64,000 bases of DNA. Origin: Limobrevibacterium gyesilva. GTDB lineage: Bacteria; Pseudomonadota; Alphaproteobacteria; Acetobacterales; Acetobacteraceae. Below the pieces are notes generated by a model that worked only from the letters and a program-made list of their open reading frames with translations, had not been told where the DNA came from and ran no database searches. A program made the position numbers and the translations under genes. Of this stretch, positions 44,572 to 54,520 are shown in pieces; positions within the stretch are counted from its first letter, which is position 1; each line of letters starts with the position of its first letter. The DNA is taken from contig NZ_JAPDNT010000010.1 in assembly GCF_025989185.1 (NCBI RefSeq), positions 54,615 through 118,614 of the forward strand, written 5' to 3'.

Positions 44572-46335
44572 ATGACCGACGTCACCGTTCGTGCAGACGA
44601 CGCAATCCCCGCCGCGGAAGTCGAGGACGTCGAGCTTTACCATCCGAAGAGCTGGGTGACGAAATACGTCTACTGCCAGGACGCCAAAGTCATCGCGATC
44701 CAGTACTCCCTCACCGCTATGGCGATCGGGTTGGTCGCCCTGGTGTTGTCGTGGTTGATGCGGCTGCAACTGGCGTTTCCCGGCAGCTTCTCGTTCATTG
44801 CCCCGACCGACTACTACCAGTTCATCACCATGCACGGCATGATCATGGTGATCTACCTGCTCACGGCGCTGTTCCTCGGCGGCTTCGGCAACTACCTCAT
44901 CCCGCTGATGGTGGGCGCCCGTGACATGGTGTTCCCCTATGTGAACATGCTGAGCTACTGGATCTACCTGCTCGCGGTGCTGGTCCTGGTGGCGAGCTTC
45001 TTCGCGCCGGGCGGGCCGACCGGCGCCGGCTGGACCCTGTATCCGCCCCAGGCCATCCTCTCCGGCACCCCGGGACGGGATTGGGGCATCATCCTGATGC
45101 TCGCTTCCCTGATCCTGTTCATCATCGGCTTCACCATGGGCGGGTTGAACTACGTGGTGACGGTGCTGCAGGCCCGCACGCGGGGGATGACGCTGATGCG
45201 CATGCCGCTGACGGTATGGGGGATCTTCACCGCCACCGTCATGGCGCTGCTGGCCTTCCCGGCCCTGTTCGCCGCCTGCGTGATGATGCTGTTCGACAGG
45301 CTTCTGGGGACTAGCTTCTTCATGCCGAGCGTCGTCGAGCTTGGGTCATATCTGCAATACGGCGGCGGCAGCCCGATCTTGTGGCAGCATCTGTTCTGGT
45401 TCTTCGGCCATCCCGAGGTCTACATCGTCGCCTTGCCGGCCTTCGGCATCGTCTCCGACCTGATCAGCACGCATGCGCGAAAGAACATCTTCGGCTATCG
45501 CATGATGGTGTGGGCGATCGTCGCCATCGGCGCGCTCAGCTTCGTCGTATGGGCGCACCACATGTATGTCAGCGGCATGGACCCGAATTTCGGATTCTTC
45601 TTTGCCACCACAACGCTCATCATCGCCGTGCCGACCGCGATCAAGGTCTATAATTGGGTACTGACCCTCTGGCGTGGTGACATTCACCTGACTGTCCCGA
45701 TGCTGTTCGCCCTCGGCTTCATCGTGACATTCGTGAACGGTGGGCTCACCGGCCTGTTCCTCGGCAACGTCGTCGTCGATGTCCCGCTTTCGGCCACCAT
45801 GTTCGTCGTCGCCCACTTCCACATGGTGATGGGTGTGGCGCCCCTGCTCGTGATTTTCGGAGGAATCTACCACTGGTACCCGAAGATCACGGGGCGCATG
45901 CTGAACGATCGGTTGGGCAAGTTCCATTTCTGGATCACGTTCCTCGGCGCCTACGCGATCTTCTTTCCGATGCACTATCTGGGCCTGCTGGGCGTGCCGC
46001 GCCGGTATTACGAGCTGGGTGAGATGGCGTTCATTCCACCGTCGGCGGCGACCCTGAACATCTTCATCACCGCGGCCGCCCTGACCGTGGGCGCCGCCCA
46101 GCTGGTGTTCTTCTTCAACCTGGCGTGGAGCCTGTTCCGTGGCAAACTTGCCGGCAGCAACCCATGGCATGCCACCACGCTGGAGTGGCAGACACCCCAG
46201 ACCCCGCCGGCGCACGGCAACTGGGGCAAGGAACTGCCGATTGTCTATCGCTGGGCCTACGACTACAGCGTGCCCGGCGCCGCCCAGGACTTCGTGCCGC
46301 AGAACCAGCCTGCGGCTACGGGAGCGGCGGCGTGA
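44572..46335 (+). CDS. coxA: Cytochrome c oxidase subunit I
   Basis: A 587-residue heme-copper oxidase core with twelve membrane segments. The first heme ligand His is in FITMHGMIMV; CuB His and the cross-linked Tyr are in WFFGHPEVYIVALPAFG; CuB His pair in VVWAHHMYVSG; heme a3/a His pair in VVAHFHMVMG. GHPEVYI gives the A1-type Glu of the D channel and AVPTAIKVYNW the K-channel Lys. It reduces O2 to water and pumps protons. AGGAGGGA precedes the ATG. It overlaps the next gene by four bases (GTGA). Confidence 0.96.
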   Translation: MTDVTVRADDAIPAAEVEDVELYHPKSWVTKYVYCQDAKVIAIQYSLTAMAIGLVALVLSWLMRLQLAFPGSFSFIAPTDYYQFITMHGMIMVIYLLTALFLGGFGNYLIPLMVGARDMVFPYVNMLSYWIYLLAVLVLVASFFAPGGPTGAGWTLYPPQAILSGTPGRDWGIILMLASLILFIIGFTMGGLNYVVTVLQARTRGMTLMRMPLTVWGIFTATVMALLAFPALFAACVMMLFDRLLGTSFFMPSVVELGSYLQYGGGSPILWQHLFWFFGHPEVYIVALPAFGIVSDLISTHARKNIFGYRMMVWAIVAIGALSFVVWAHHMYVSGMDPNFGFFFATTTLIIAVPTAIKVYNWVLTLWRGDIHLTVPMLFALGFIVTFVNGGLTGLFLGNVVVDVPLSATMFVVAHFHMVMGVAPLLVIFGGIYHWYPKITGRMLNDRLGKFHFWITFLGAYAIFFPMHYLGLLGVPRRYYELGEMAFIPPSAATLNIFITAAALTVGAAQLVFFFNLAWSLFRGKLAGSNPWHATTLEWQTPQTPPAHGNWGKELPIVYRWAYDYSVPGAAQDFVPQNQPAATGAAA

Positions 46336-47051
46336 GCGCCATATTGATTTTCCTGGCTGTCATCGCGGGCATCGTCTTCTGGTGGCTGTCGCAGCAAAGG
46401 CTGATGGCGAAACCCTGGCTTGAGGAGGGCCCTACTGGCGGCTTCCCCGCGACGGCCCCCTCTTCGCTGCCGGCAGCGAAGATCGGATTGGGGGTGTTCC
46501 TGGCCGTCGTCGGCTCCCTCTTCTCGCTGTTGATCAGCGCCTATTTCATGCGCCTGAGCATCGCGCAATTGACCAGGACGGACACGGGGCTTCTCCCCAC
46601 GCCGAATCTGCTATGGCTCAACACGGGCGTACTGGTCTTGAGCAGTGTCGCGCTGCACTGGGCACAGGTCGCCGCCCGCCGTGGCGAGATGGACAACGTA
46701 CGGGCCGGCCTGCTGCTCGGCGGCGTGTCTGCCTTCACGTTCCTGGCAGGCCAGCTCATGGTCTGGCAGCAGTTGAGCGCCGCGGGCTATTTCCTGGCAA
46801 GCAACCCGGCCAACTCCTTCTTCTACCTGATCACCGGCGTGCACGGCCTGCACGTCGCCGGCGGCTTGGTGGCGCTGGGCAGGACCGGCGCCAAGGCCTG
46901 GCGCGGGATCGCGGCCGTCCGACTGCGCCTCAGCGTGGAGCTGTGCGCCATGTACTGGCACTTCCTGCTCCTGGTCTGGTTGATTCTGTTCAGCCTTCTG
47001 ACGGGATGGGCGGGCGATTTCGTCGACGTCTGCCGCGCATTGCTGACCTAA
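46332..47051 (+). CDS. Cytochrome c oxidase subunit III-like protein, first copy
   Basis: A 239-residue membrane protein from GTG at 46332. After an N-terminal anchor and a hydrophilic loop it has about five helices; AYFMRLS, QQLSAAGYFLASNPANSFFY, HGLHVAGGLVALG and YWHFLLLVWLILF match subunit III. It keeps the WHF motif but lacks the usual opening of the canonical subunit III. It lies between subunit I and a second subunit III gene. Confidence 0.85.
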   Translation: MSAILIFLAVIAGIVFWWLSQQRLMAKPWLEEGPTGGFPATAPSSLPAAKIGLGVFLAVVGSLFSLLISAYFMRLSIAQLTRTDTGLLPTPNLLWLNTGVLVLSSVALHWAQVAARRGEMDNVRAGLLLGGVSAFTFLAGQLMVWQQLSAAGYFLASNPANSFFYLITGVHGLHVAGGLVALGRTGAKAWRGIAAVRLRLSVELCAMYWHFLLLVWLILFSLLTGWAGDFVDVCRALLT

Positions 47052-47069
47052 GACGAGGACCCACAGCAC

Positions 47070-47792
47070 ATGGCAGAACCAGCGCTGACAAATACGGGAG
47101 AAGCCCTCACGCGGCCTGCAGGCTGGCAACAGATCGCCGCCGATTGGTCCTCGGACCAGCGCGCGTTCAAGAATGTGTCGTGGGGGAAGGTCATGATGTG
47201 GATCTTCCTGCTGAGCGACACGTTCATCTTCAGCTGCTTCCTGCTGTCATACATGACAGTGCGGATGTCCACGACCGTGCCGTGGCCAAACCCCAGTGAA
47301 GTCTTCGCCCTGACGATCGGCGGCAAGTCCATTCCGCTCATCCTGATCGCCATCATGACCTTCATCCTGATCAGCAGCAGCGGGACGATGGCGATGGCGG
47401 TGAACTTCGGCTATCGCCGCGACCGCGCCAGAACCGCTGCCCTGATGCTCGCGACCGCGGCATTCGGCGCAACGTTCGTGGGAATGCAGGCATTCGAGTG
47501 GACGAAGCTGATCACCGAAGGCGTCCGGCCCTGGGGCAACCCATGGGGTGCCGTTCAGTTCGGCTCGTCTTTCTTCATGATCACGGGTTTCCACGGCACG
47601 CACGTGACCATCGGCGTTATTTTCCTGATCATCATGGCGCGGAAGGTCTGGCGCGGCGATTTCGACCAGGAAAGGCGAGGCTTTTTCACCAGCAGGAAAG
47701 GAAACTACGAGGTCGTCGAGATCATGGGCCTTTATTGGCACTTCGTCGATCTCGTGTGGGTGTTCATCTTCGCGCTTTTCTATCTCTGGTGA
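47070..47792 (+). CDS. coxC: Cytochrome c oxidase subunit III-like protein, second copy
   Basis: A 240-residue membrane protein with the fuller subunit III pattern: VSWGKVMMWIFLLSDTFIF, GMQAFEWTKLI (conserved Glu/Trp), GFHGTHVTIGVIFLI and MGLYWHFVDLVWVFIF. It is closer to quinol- and SoxM-type subunit III than the first copy. It stabilises subunit I and its proton channel. Ten bases separate it from the subunit IV gene. Confidence 0.9.
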   Translation: MAEPALTNTGEALTRPAGWQQIAADWSSDQRAFKNVSWGKVMMWIFLLSDTFIFSCFLLSYMTVRMSTTVPWPNPSEVFALTIGGKSIPLILIAIMTFILISSSGTMAMAVNFGYRRDRARTAALMLATAAFGATFVGMQAFEWTKLITEGVRPWGNPWGAVQFGSSFFMITGFHGTHVTIGVIFLIIMARKVWRGDFDQERRGFFTSRKGNYEVVEIMGLYWHFVDLVWVFIFALFYLW

Positions 47793-47801
47793 GGGCGGGA
47801 C

Positions 47802-48137
47802 ATGGCACAGGCAAGCGTGCACGTCGCAGGACAGCAACACCCGATCAAGCTTTACCTCGTCGTCTGGGGGTGGCTTTTCGTCCTGAGCACATGTTCCTAT
47901 CTCGTCGATTACTTCGACATTCATGGCTACCTCAGGTGGTTTCTCATCCTCCTGTTCATGGTCCTCAAGGCCGGATTGATCGTCGCCGTGTTCATGCACA
48001 TGGCGTGGGAACGCCTGGCCCTCATGTATGCCATCCTGGTTCCGCCGGTGCTGGTATTGGTGTTCGTGGGCATCATGGTGTTCGAATCCGACTACACGCA
48101 CGTCACCCGGCTGACCTTCTTCGGCATGGGCCCGTAG
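47802..48137 (+). CDS. Cytochrome c oxidase subunit IV family protein
   Basis: A 111-residue protein with three membrane helices: KLYLVVWGWLFVLSTCSYLV, WFLILLFMVLKAGLIVAVFM and LMYAILVPPVLVLVFVGIMV. The HM after the second helix and the small size match the CtaF/CyoD-type subunit IV (COX4_pro-like). Last gene of the oxidase operon. No heme A synthase or CtaG assembly gene lies in the window. Confidence 0.88.
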   Translation: MAQASVHVAGQQHPIKLYLVVWGWLFVLSTCSYLVDYFDIHGYLRWFLILLFMVLKAGLIVAVFMHMAWERLALMYAILVPPVLVLVFVGIMVFESDYTHVTRLTFFGMGP

Positions 48138-48149
48138 CGACGCGCGACG

Positions 48150-49495
48150 TCAGGCACAACCGCCCTGCGCGGGCAGGCTGAGGATCACCGCGAAGCCCTC
48201 GTCGGACCGGCTGCGAAAGCTCAGCGAGCCACGATGCGCGCGCATCACCTCCTCGGCGATCGCCAGGCCAAGGCCGGCGCCCAGGCGGTCGTCGGCGCGG
48301 CCGTGGAAAGCCTGCCGCACATGGTGCCAGCGCCCAGGCGGGATGCCCGGCCCGTCGTCGAGCACCTCGATGCTGGCCATTCCGTCCCGGCACAGCACGC
48401 TGAGTGTGACCGTCCGGCGCGCGCCGTGGCGCAGGGCGTTGTGGACGACGTTCGACAGCGCCTCTCGCAGGCTGACACGATCGCCGGCGGCGATCACCGG
48501 CCCTTCGGGTGCGTCGAAAGCAAGCACGATCGCGCCGGCGAGCGGCGCCAACGCCAGCAGGACCTGGCGGGAGAGGTCGACGATGTCGACCGGCTCGAAC
48601 CGCACCACGCCGGCGCGATGGACCACCATGGCGTGGTCGAACAATTGCGCGGCCAGCCGTCCGAGTTGCGCCGCACGGTCCTGCACCCGTACGAGATATT
48701 GCCGACGTGCCTCCTCGGTCGGGGCGACGGCCATCAGGTCGAGTTGTGCGGCCAATGCGGCCAGCGGCGTGCGGACCTGGTGAGCGGCGTCGCCGATGAG
48801 GCGCTGCATCTGCCGCACATGTGCGTCCAATCGCGCCATGAAGGCGTTGATGGATGCCAGCAGCGTGTGGATTTCCGGCGGCGCCTCCAGCTCCAGCGGC
48901 CGCAGGTCCTGCGGGTCGCGCGCCGCGATCGCCTTCTCGACGCGCGCCAAGGGGATCAGCGCCAGCTTCACCGCGATCAGCGTGGCCCCGAGCCCGAGCA
49001 CGCTCATGCCCAGGATCCCCACCATCGCCTTGCCCGTCAGGCTTTCCGCCAGCGCCTCGCGGGCGCGGAGGGTCTGCGCCAGCGTGACGCTGGCCCAGCC
49101 GCCCTGGATCAGCCGGAACGTGGTCGCGGCGCGGTAGGCATGGTGCATCAGCTCCACATCGCCCAGCACCGTCGCGGCGTGCGGCCCGCCGGGCGAGGGA
49201 AGATCCGGATTGCCGGCGACGACGACGCCGCGCGCGTCCACCACCTTGTAGGCAACCAGATCACGCGCCGACAGGCCGGCGATCACCGCGATCGGTGGCT
49301 CGACCGTCAGCACCCCGCCCTGCACGTACATGTTCTCGGCGATCTGCGCGGCGCCCGACACCAGCAGCGCATCATGCGCCTGGTCCGCCGTCAGCCGCGC
49401 GTAGTACCAGGCCGCGGTGGCAAAGCCGCCGGCGACCAGCGCGAATACCACGGACATCAGCAGGACGATGCGGGCGTGCAGCGAACGGGTCGGCA

Positions 49496-49496
<1 letters not shown>
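48150..49496 (-). CDS. TctE-like sensor histidine kinase
   Basis: A 448-residue membrane kinase. TM1 is near residues 10-29; a periplasmic 2CSK_N/TctE-type sensor follows; TM2 is near 157-180; then HAMP. H-box AHQVRTPLAAL, N-box NVVHNALRHGA, G1 DDGPGIPPG and G2 GAGLGLAI are all present. It phosphorylates the response regulator whose stop shares a base with its start (TGATG). TctE-type systems sense carboxylates. It is divergent (with its partner) from an ABC importer. Confidence 0.92.
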
Positions 49497-50164
<668 letters not shown>

Positions 50165-50297
50165 GCCTCGACCCCGTGCTGCGGGAGGGGAACAAAAATT
50201 CGTGCAGGATGTCAGCCTGGTGACAGCTTCACAGGATAGAGACGCTGCCAAGGCCGCGCCAGTGATCGGCGCAAACGGACAACAGGAGGGAGGACGG

Positions 50298-51071
50298 ATG
50301 GCCGAAGCCAGCCCGGGCGTGACGTCGCCCTTGCTGCGGGTCCAGGGCGTGACACTGCAGTACAAGACCACGGACTATGTCGTCACCGCCACCCATCGCG
50401 TCGATTTCGATGTCTACCCGTCGGACCGCTATGTGCTGCTCGGCCCCTCCGGCTGCGGCAAATCGACGCTGCTGAAGGCGATCGGCGGATACCTGACGCC
50501 GTCCGAGGGCAGCATCAGCCTGAAGGGGCGCCCGGTGCGCGCGCCTGGACCCGACCGGATGATGGTGTTCCAGGAATTCGACCAGCTCCTGCCATGGAAG
50601 ACAGTGCAGGAGAATGTCACCTTCGCGCTCACCGCGTCCGGGAAGCTAGGGGCGGCCGAAGCCCGCGACCGTGCAGGTTATTATATCGAGAAGGTCGGGC
50701 TGCAGAAATTCGCCGGCAACTACCCGCACATGCTGTCCGGCGGCATGAAGCAGCGCGTCGCCATCGCCCGCGGCATGGCGATGGAGCCCGATGTCCTGCT
50801 CATGGACGAGCCTTACGCGGCACTCGACGCCCTCACCCGCCGCCGCATGCAGGAGGAATTGCTCACCCTGTGGGACGACACGCGCTTCACCGTGCTGTTC
50901 GTGACCCATTCCATCGAGGAAGCGATCCGTATCGGCACCCGCATCCTGCTGCTGTCGCCGCATCCCGGCCAGGTCAAGGCGGAGCTGAACAGCATCCCGC
51001 CCGAGGCGTTGGGCACCGCCGCCCAGGCGGAGCTGGAGACGCGCATCAACGACATGCTGTTCACGCATTGA
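50298..51071 (+). CDS. ABC transporter ATPase (nitrate/sulfonate/taurine type)
   Basis: A 257-residue ATPase with Walker A GPSGCGKST, Q-loop VFQEFDQLLPWKTV, signature LSGGMKQRVAIARG, Walker B VLLMDEPYAALDALT and switch His in FVTHSIEEA. The FQEFDQLLPW and LSPHPGQV stretches match the SsuB/TauB/NrtD subfamily. GGAGGGAGGA precedes the ATG. Operon with permease and binding protein. Confidence 0.94.
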   Translation: MAEASPGVTSPLLRVQGVTLQYKTTDYVVTATHRVDFDVYPSDRYVLLGPSGCGKSTLLKAIGGYLTPSEGSISLKGRPVRAPGPDRMMVFQEFDQLLPWKTVQENVTFALTASGKLGAAEARDRAGYYIEKVGLQKFAGNYPHMLSGGMKQRVAIARGMAMEPDVLLMDEPYAALDALTRRRMQEELLTLWDDTRFTVLFVTHSIEEAIRIGTRILLLSPHPGQVKAELNSIPPEALGTAAQAELETRINDMLFTH

Positions 51072-51084
51072 TGGAGCCCGCCCC

Positions 51085-51966
51085 ATGACCACGATGCTGA
51101 ACGCCTCCCCGACGGCCGCACGGCCGGAGATCATCCGCGAACCCACACGCGCAGGCACCGGCGCGATCCAGACGCCGATCTCCGCCTGGGAATCGGTCTA
51201 CCGCATCGGCTTCCTGCGCAAGGGATTCATCCTCCTGGTGCTGGCGCTGATCTGGGAGGTGTACGGCCGCTGGCTCGACAATCCGCTGCTGTTCCCGGCC
51301 TTTTCCGAGACCGCCGGCGCATTGGTCGCCAACATCCTCAATGGCGTCATCCCCGAGCGTGCGGCGATATCGCTCCGCACGCTCGCCATCGGCTACACGA
51401 TCGGCGTGTCGCTCGCCGCTCTTCTGACCATCGTCGCCATCGGCTCGCGCATCGGCACCGACCTGCTGGAAACGCTGACCGCCATGTTCAATCCGCTGCC
51501 GGCGATCGCGTTGCTGCCGCTCGCGTTGATCTGGTTCGGTCTCGGCACCGGCAGCGTCGTGTTCGTGCTGGTGCATTCGGTGCTCTGGGCCACCGCATTG
51601 AACACGCATGCGGGGTTCCGTTCCGTCTCCAATACGCTGCGCATGGTCGGGATGAACTATGGCCTGCGCAATTTCGGCCTGGTGTGGCACATCCTCGTCC
51701 CCGCCGCCTTCCCCAGCATCCTGACCGGCCTGAAGGTCGGCTGGGCCTTTGCCTGGCGCACGCTGATCGCGGCGGAGCTGGTGTTCGGCGTGTCGTCCGG
51801 CTCCGGCGGCCTCGGCTGGTTCATCTTCGAGAACCGCAACCAGCTGGAGACGGCGAACGTCTTCGCCGGCCTGTTCTTCGTCATCCTCATCGGCCTGTTC
51901 GTGGAGAACGTCATCTTCGCGACTGTCGAGAAGCGCACGATCCGGCGCTGGGGCATGCAGCACTGA
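51085..51966 (+). CDS. ABC transporter permease (SsuC/TauC type)
   Basis: A 293-residue permease with about six helices after a hydrophilic N-terminus. The EAA region is MVGMNYGLRNFGLVWHILVP, and AFAWRTLIAAELVFG follows as in SsuC/TauC. It is 13 bases after the ATPase gene and 23 before the binding protein gene. Substrate probably a sulfonate, nitrate-like anion or aromatic acid (family knowledge). Confidence 0.93.
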   Translation: MTTMLNASPTAARPEIIREPTRAGTGAIQTPISAWESVYRIGFLRKGFILLVLALIWEVYGRWLDNPLLFPAFSETAGALVANILNGVIPERAAISLRTLAIGYTIGVSLAALLTIVAIGSRIGTDLLETLTAMFNPLPAIALLPLALIWFGLGTGSVVFVLVHSVLWATALNTHAGFRSVSNTLRMVGMNYGLRNFGLVWHILVPAAFPSILTGLKVGWAFAWRTLIAAELVFGVSSGSGGLGWFIFENRNQLETANVFAGLFFVILIGLFVENVIFATVEKRTIRRWGMQH

Positions 51967-51989
51967 ATTTCCGACGGGAGAGAAGATCC

Positions 51990-53012
51990 ATGAAACGACG
52001 TCACCTTATCGGCACGACCGCCGCACTCGGCATGGCCGGCGCCCTCGGCTTCAACATCCGCCCGGCGCGTGCCGAGGTGAGCAAGCTGCGCATCTCGCAC
52101 GGCTACGGCATCCTGTATCTGCCGCTGATCGTCATGCGCGACCAGAAGATGCTGGAGCGCCAGGCCGAGAAAGCGGGCCTCGGCAGTATCGAGGTCACCT
52201 GGCAGACCCTGGACGGCGGCAACGTCATCAACGACGCGATGCTGGCCGGCTCGCTCGACATCGCCGGCACCGGCTCGCCGGGCTTCGTGACATTGTGGGC
52301 CAAGGCGCGCGGCATTCCGAAGGCCGAGATCATCGGTGTTTCGGGCATGAGCACCTGCGCCCTGGTGCTGAACGCCAACCGGCCGCACCTGAAGGCGCTG
52401 GCGGACTTCACGGCCAGCGACAAGATTGCGCTGCCGGGCATCAAGACCTCGCTCGCCGCGGTGGTGCTGCAGATGCTGGTGGCGAAGCAGTTCGGCCAGG
52501 CGAACTATGCGCGGCTGGATCCGATGACCGTCGGCATCCCGCACCCCGAGGCGGCGCAGGCGCTGATCAGCGGCAAGACCGAGATCGCGGCGCATTTCGC
52601 ATCGCCGCCCTTCTCGATCATCGAGCTGGCAAGCCCCAACATCCACAAGGTGATCGCCGCAAGCGACGTGCTCGGCGATTCGACGCTGGACGTGATCTTC
52701 GCGCCGAAGCGCTTCGTGGACGCCAATCCGCGCATGATGGGGGCGTTCCTCGCCGCACAGGACGAGGCCAACGCCTTCATCGCGAAAGACCCGCTGGCCG
52801 CCGCGCAGGCCTTCAACCGGATCACCCGCACCACGGCGACCGACCAGGACGTCGTGAAGATGATCACCGACCCCGATACCCACTTCTCCGCCACCCCGCA
52901 CGGCGTGATGGAATATGCCCGCTTCATGCATGCAGTGGGCTCGATCCGCGCGAAGCCGGATGGGTGGAAGGATCTGTTCATGCCGGAACTGCACGACCGC
53001 CAGGGCTCCTGA
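51990..53012 (+). CDS. ABC transporter substrate-binding protein (SsuA/NrtA-like)
   Basis: A 340-residue periplasmic protein. The N-terminus MKRRHLIGTTAALGMAGAL has an RR pair and may use Tat or Sec; cleavage after ARA near residue 29. Then LRISHGYGILYLPLIVMRD, MLAGSLDIAGTGSPGFVTLW and HFASPPFSIIELA follow the NMT1/SsuA pattern. GGGAGAGAAG precedes the ATG. The binding pocket cannot be matched to a ligand by eye. Confidence 0.92.
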   Translation: MKRRHLIGTTAALGMAGALGFNIRPARAEVSKLRISHGYGILYLPLIVMRDQKMLERQAEKAGLGSIEVTWQTLDGGNVINDAMLAGSLDIAGTGSPGFVTLWAKARGIPKAEIIGVSGMSTCALVLNANRPHLKALADFTASDKIALPGIKTSLAAVVLQMLVAKQFGQANYARLDPMTVGIPHPEAAQALISGKTEIAAHFASPPFSIIELASPNIHKVIAASDVLGDSTLDVIFAPKRFVDANPRMMGAFLAAQDEANAFIAKDPLAAAQAFNRITRTTATDQDVVKMITDPDTHFSATPHGVMEYARFMHAVGSIRAKPDGWKDLFMPELHDRQGS

Positions 53013-53374
53013 ACCGCCATCGGCCAGATCATCTTCGCCGGCCTGATGAAGCTGCCTGGCGAACCCGTCGGGAGGCGACGCTTGAAGGGCGAATCCGCGT
53101 TCTTCAAGCGAGGCTCTCTCCTCCGGCTCCGCCTGATGCACCAGTGCAGACGCATGCGCGTGATTGAACGCCTGCGGTCCCGAGAATGCGGCCTGCCGCC
53201 TTCGTCAGCCGATTTGCCCGACGGCATCGGGTTTGATCCGATCCATGCCGGTCGCTCGAGCCATCGGACGCTCGCAGCAACGTTTCATCAGCTTATCCCT
53301 TCTCTGGATTCTTACCGCGACCTTCCTACATTCAGTGGGCATTCGGTCCTCGGCGATCTTCAGGAGCAGTCGCA
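53013..53374. other. Intergenic stretch with a hairpin
   Basis: About 360 bases without a convincing gene. It contains CGCTTGAAG (53079-53087) and CTTCAAGCG (53102-53110), perfect 9-bp arms around 14 bases, possibly a terminator for the ABC operon although no T-run follows. A 125-residue frame at 53046-53423 has shadow-like composition and was rejected. Confidence 0.5.
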
Positions 53375-53527
53375 ATGGACGATGAGCTCGCTACGGTCGC
53401 GATCTTTGTGGTGCCGTTGGTGATCGGTGTCGTGGGCGGCCTTCTTGGCTGGTACGCCCGTCAGTATGCGGCGAAACATCGGAAGGCCATTCGCAAAAGG
53501 CACGAGGTCTCCGCTCCGCATATGTGA
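53375..53527 (+). CDS. Small single-helix membrane protein, 50 residues
   Basis: A short gene with AGGAG seven bases before the ATG. The product begins MDDELATVAIFVVPLVIG, continues VVGGLLGWYARQYAAKH and ends in a basic tail (KAIRKRHEVSAPHM). One membrane helix of about 20 residues with acidic N-terminus outside or in and a positively charged C-terminus suggests N-out, C-in topology. No family recognised. The good ribosome site and amphipathic layout favour a real gene over chance. Confidence 0.6.
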   Translation: MDDELATVAIFVVPLVIGVVGGLLGWYARQYAAKHRKAIRKRHEVSAPHM

Positions 53528-53715
53528 GGTTGCGTAGCTTTTCTGCGCCCGATCTCGCTTTTTTCGACCAGCGATGATGCTTTGCCAGCCACCGCAAGGA
53601 CCTTGAACATCGCTCGTCCGGCCAAAAGCCGGCCCCAGGGCGCCCGTTCATTGCCCGTAGGGACGCGAGGAATCACCAGCAAGGTCCTGCCACATGCCAG
53701 GCAGGAGCGGCAGGA

Positions 53716-54054
53716 TCAGGACGCCAATTTTTCGAAGCAGCCGCCCTTGAGGAGCGGGTCGTTCCTGTCATCGACCCATCTCTGAGAAAACCGCGTACAT
53801 GCGTCCATCGTCGTGAACGATGGGCGTTCACCATCGGGAATTGGCGTACAAGTGTGTCCGTCATCATCTGCCGCGTTGCAGCGGAACCCCCGGAAATCGA
53901 AGACGTGACCGGGGATTTCCGTAGCCGCCTTTGCACCCGGCGTGGACGCTGCCGGCACGCCGTACGACAGGCCAATTCCGATCACCACTCCGGCGAGGAG
54001 AGGAGCATAGCTGAACAATGCAGCACGAGTCTTGTTCATTCTTGTGGCATCCAT
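53716..54054 (-). CDS. Hypothetical membrane-anchored or secreted protein
   Basis: A 112-residue protein. An N-terminal hydrophobic helix (ALFSYAPLLAGVVIGIGLSY) is followed by a hydrophilic region with four Cys (RGFRCN, HTCTP, MDACTRF, GGCFEKL) that could form two disulfides outside the cytosol. No family recognised. TGGGG precedes the ATG; a second Met five residues in is possible. It lies in a region with lower GC than the rest, a sign of acquired DNA. Confidence 0.6.
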   Translation of the reverse strand: MDATRMNKTRAALFSYAPLLAGVVIGIGLSYGVPAASTPGAKAATEIPGHVFDFRGFRCNAADDDGHTCTPIPDGERPSFTTMDACTRFSQRWVDDRNDPLLKGGCFEKLAS

Positions 54055-54164
54055 CCCCAGACACAGACAGTGAGTTCTTAACGGAACTTTAACTCAAGTC
54101 AATGCCACAAAAACAGGGAATTATCTAATTTTTATTACTTTGCGCCCGCTGCCGCCTGAAATTC

Positions 54165-54401
54165 ATGGAATGCCCATCGTCCCTTGATGCCGCGGCGGTG
54201 ATCTTGCGCGACCGAAAATTGCGACTTCGGTTGACCAGAGCAGATAAAATCGTCGACCTGAAAATAAAGGCGGGCCGATACCGACGTCATAGGAGGCTGT
54301 TGGATCAAGTCACTACTTATATAGACATGGCGAATATTTGGACCATCTGGCAGCGCCGCATTGCCGCCGCCCTGGGGCGTCTCGGTTGGGAGGGCGAATG
54401 A
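54165..54401 (+). CDS. Uncertain small ORF, 78 residues
   Basis: An open frame in AT-richer DNA with a basic central part (RDRKLRLRLTRADKIVDLKI) and an amphipathic end (MANIWTIWQRRIAAALGRLG). The start is unclear; the internal ATG at 54330 would give only 24 residues. Its stop overlaps the ATG of the next small ORF by four bases (ATGA). No homologue recognised; may be noise. Confidence 0.3.
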   Translation: MECPSSLDAAAVILRDRKLRLRLTRADKIVDLKIKAGRYRRHRRLLDQVTTYIDMANIWTIWQRRIAAALGRLGWEGE

Positions 54402-54520
54402 GCGAACGACACTCCGCCCACCTGGGCGACATCCAATCCAGAATCCCCCTGATTCACCCGACTCAAAACGGTCCTGGCGCGCCGGAGGTGGACGCAGCCA
54501 TCGTCACTCCTGACGCGTGA
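54398..54520 (+). CDS. Uncertain small ORF, 40 residues
   Basis: Starts at an ATG preceded by GGGAGGGCGA, a strong ribosome site, and overlaps the stop of the previous small ORF (ATGA). Product begins MSERHSAHLGDIQSRIPLIH. No helix or motif recognised. Its end overlaps the 3' end of the convergent methyltransferase remnant. Confidence 0.3.
   Translation: MSERHSAHLGDIQSRIPLIHPTQNGPGAPEVDAAIVTPDA

Noticed and set aside
53046..53423. 125-residue plus-strand open frame
   Set aside because: No ribosome site, Arg/Ser/Leu-rich composition, and it overlaps the better-supported 50-residue gene.
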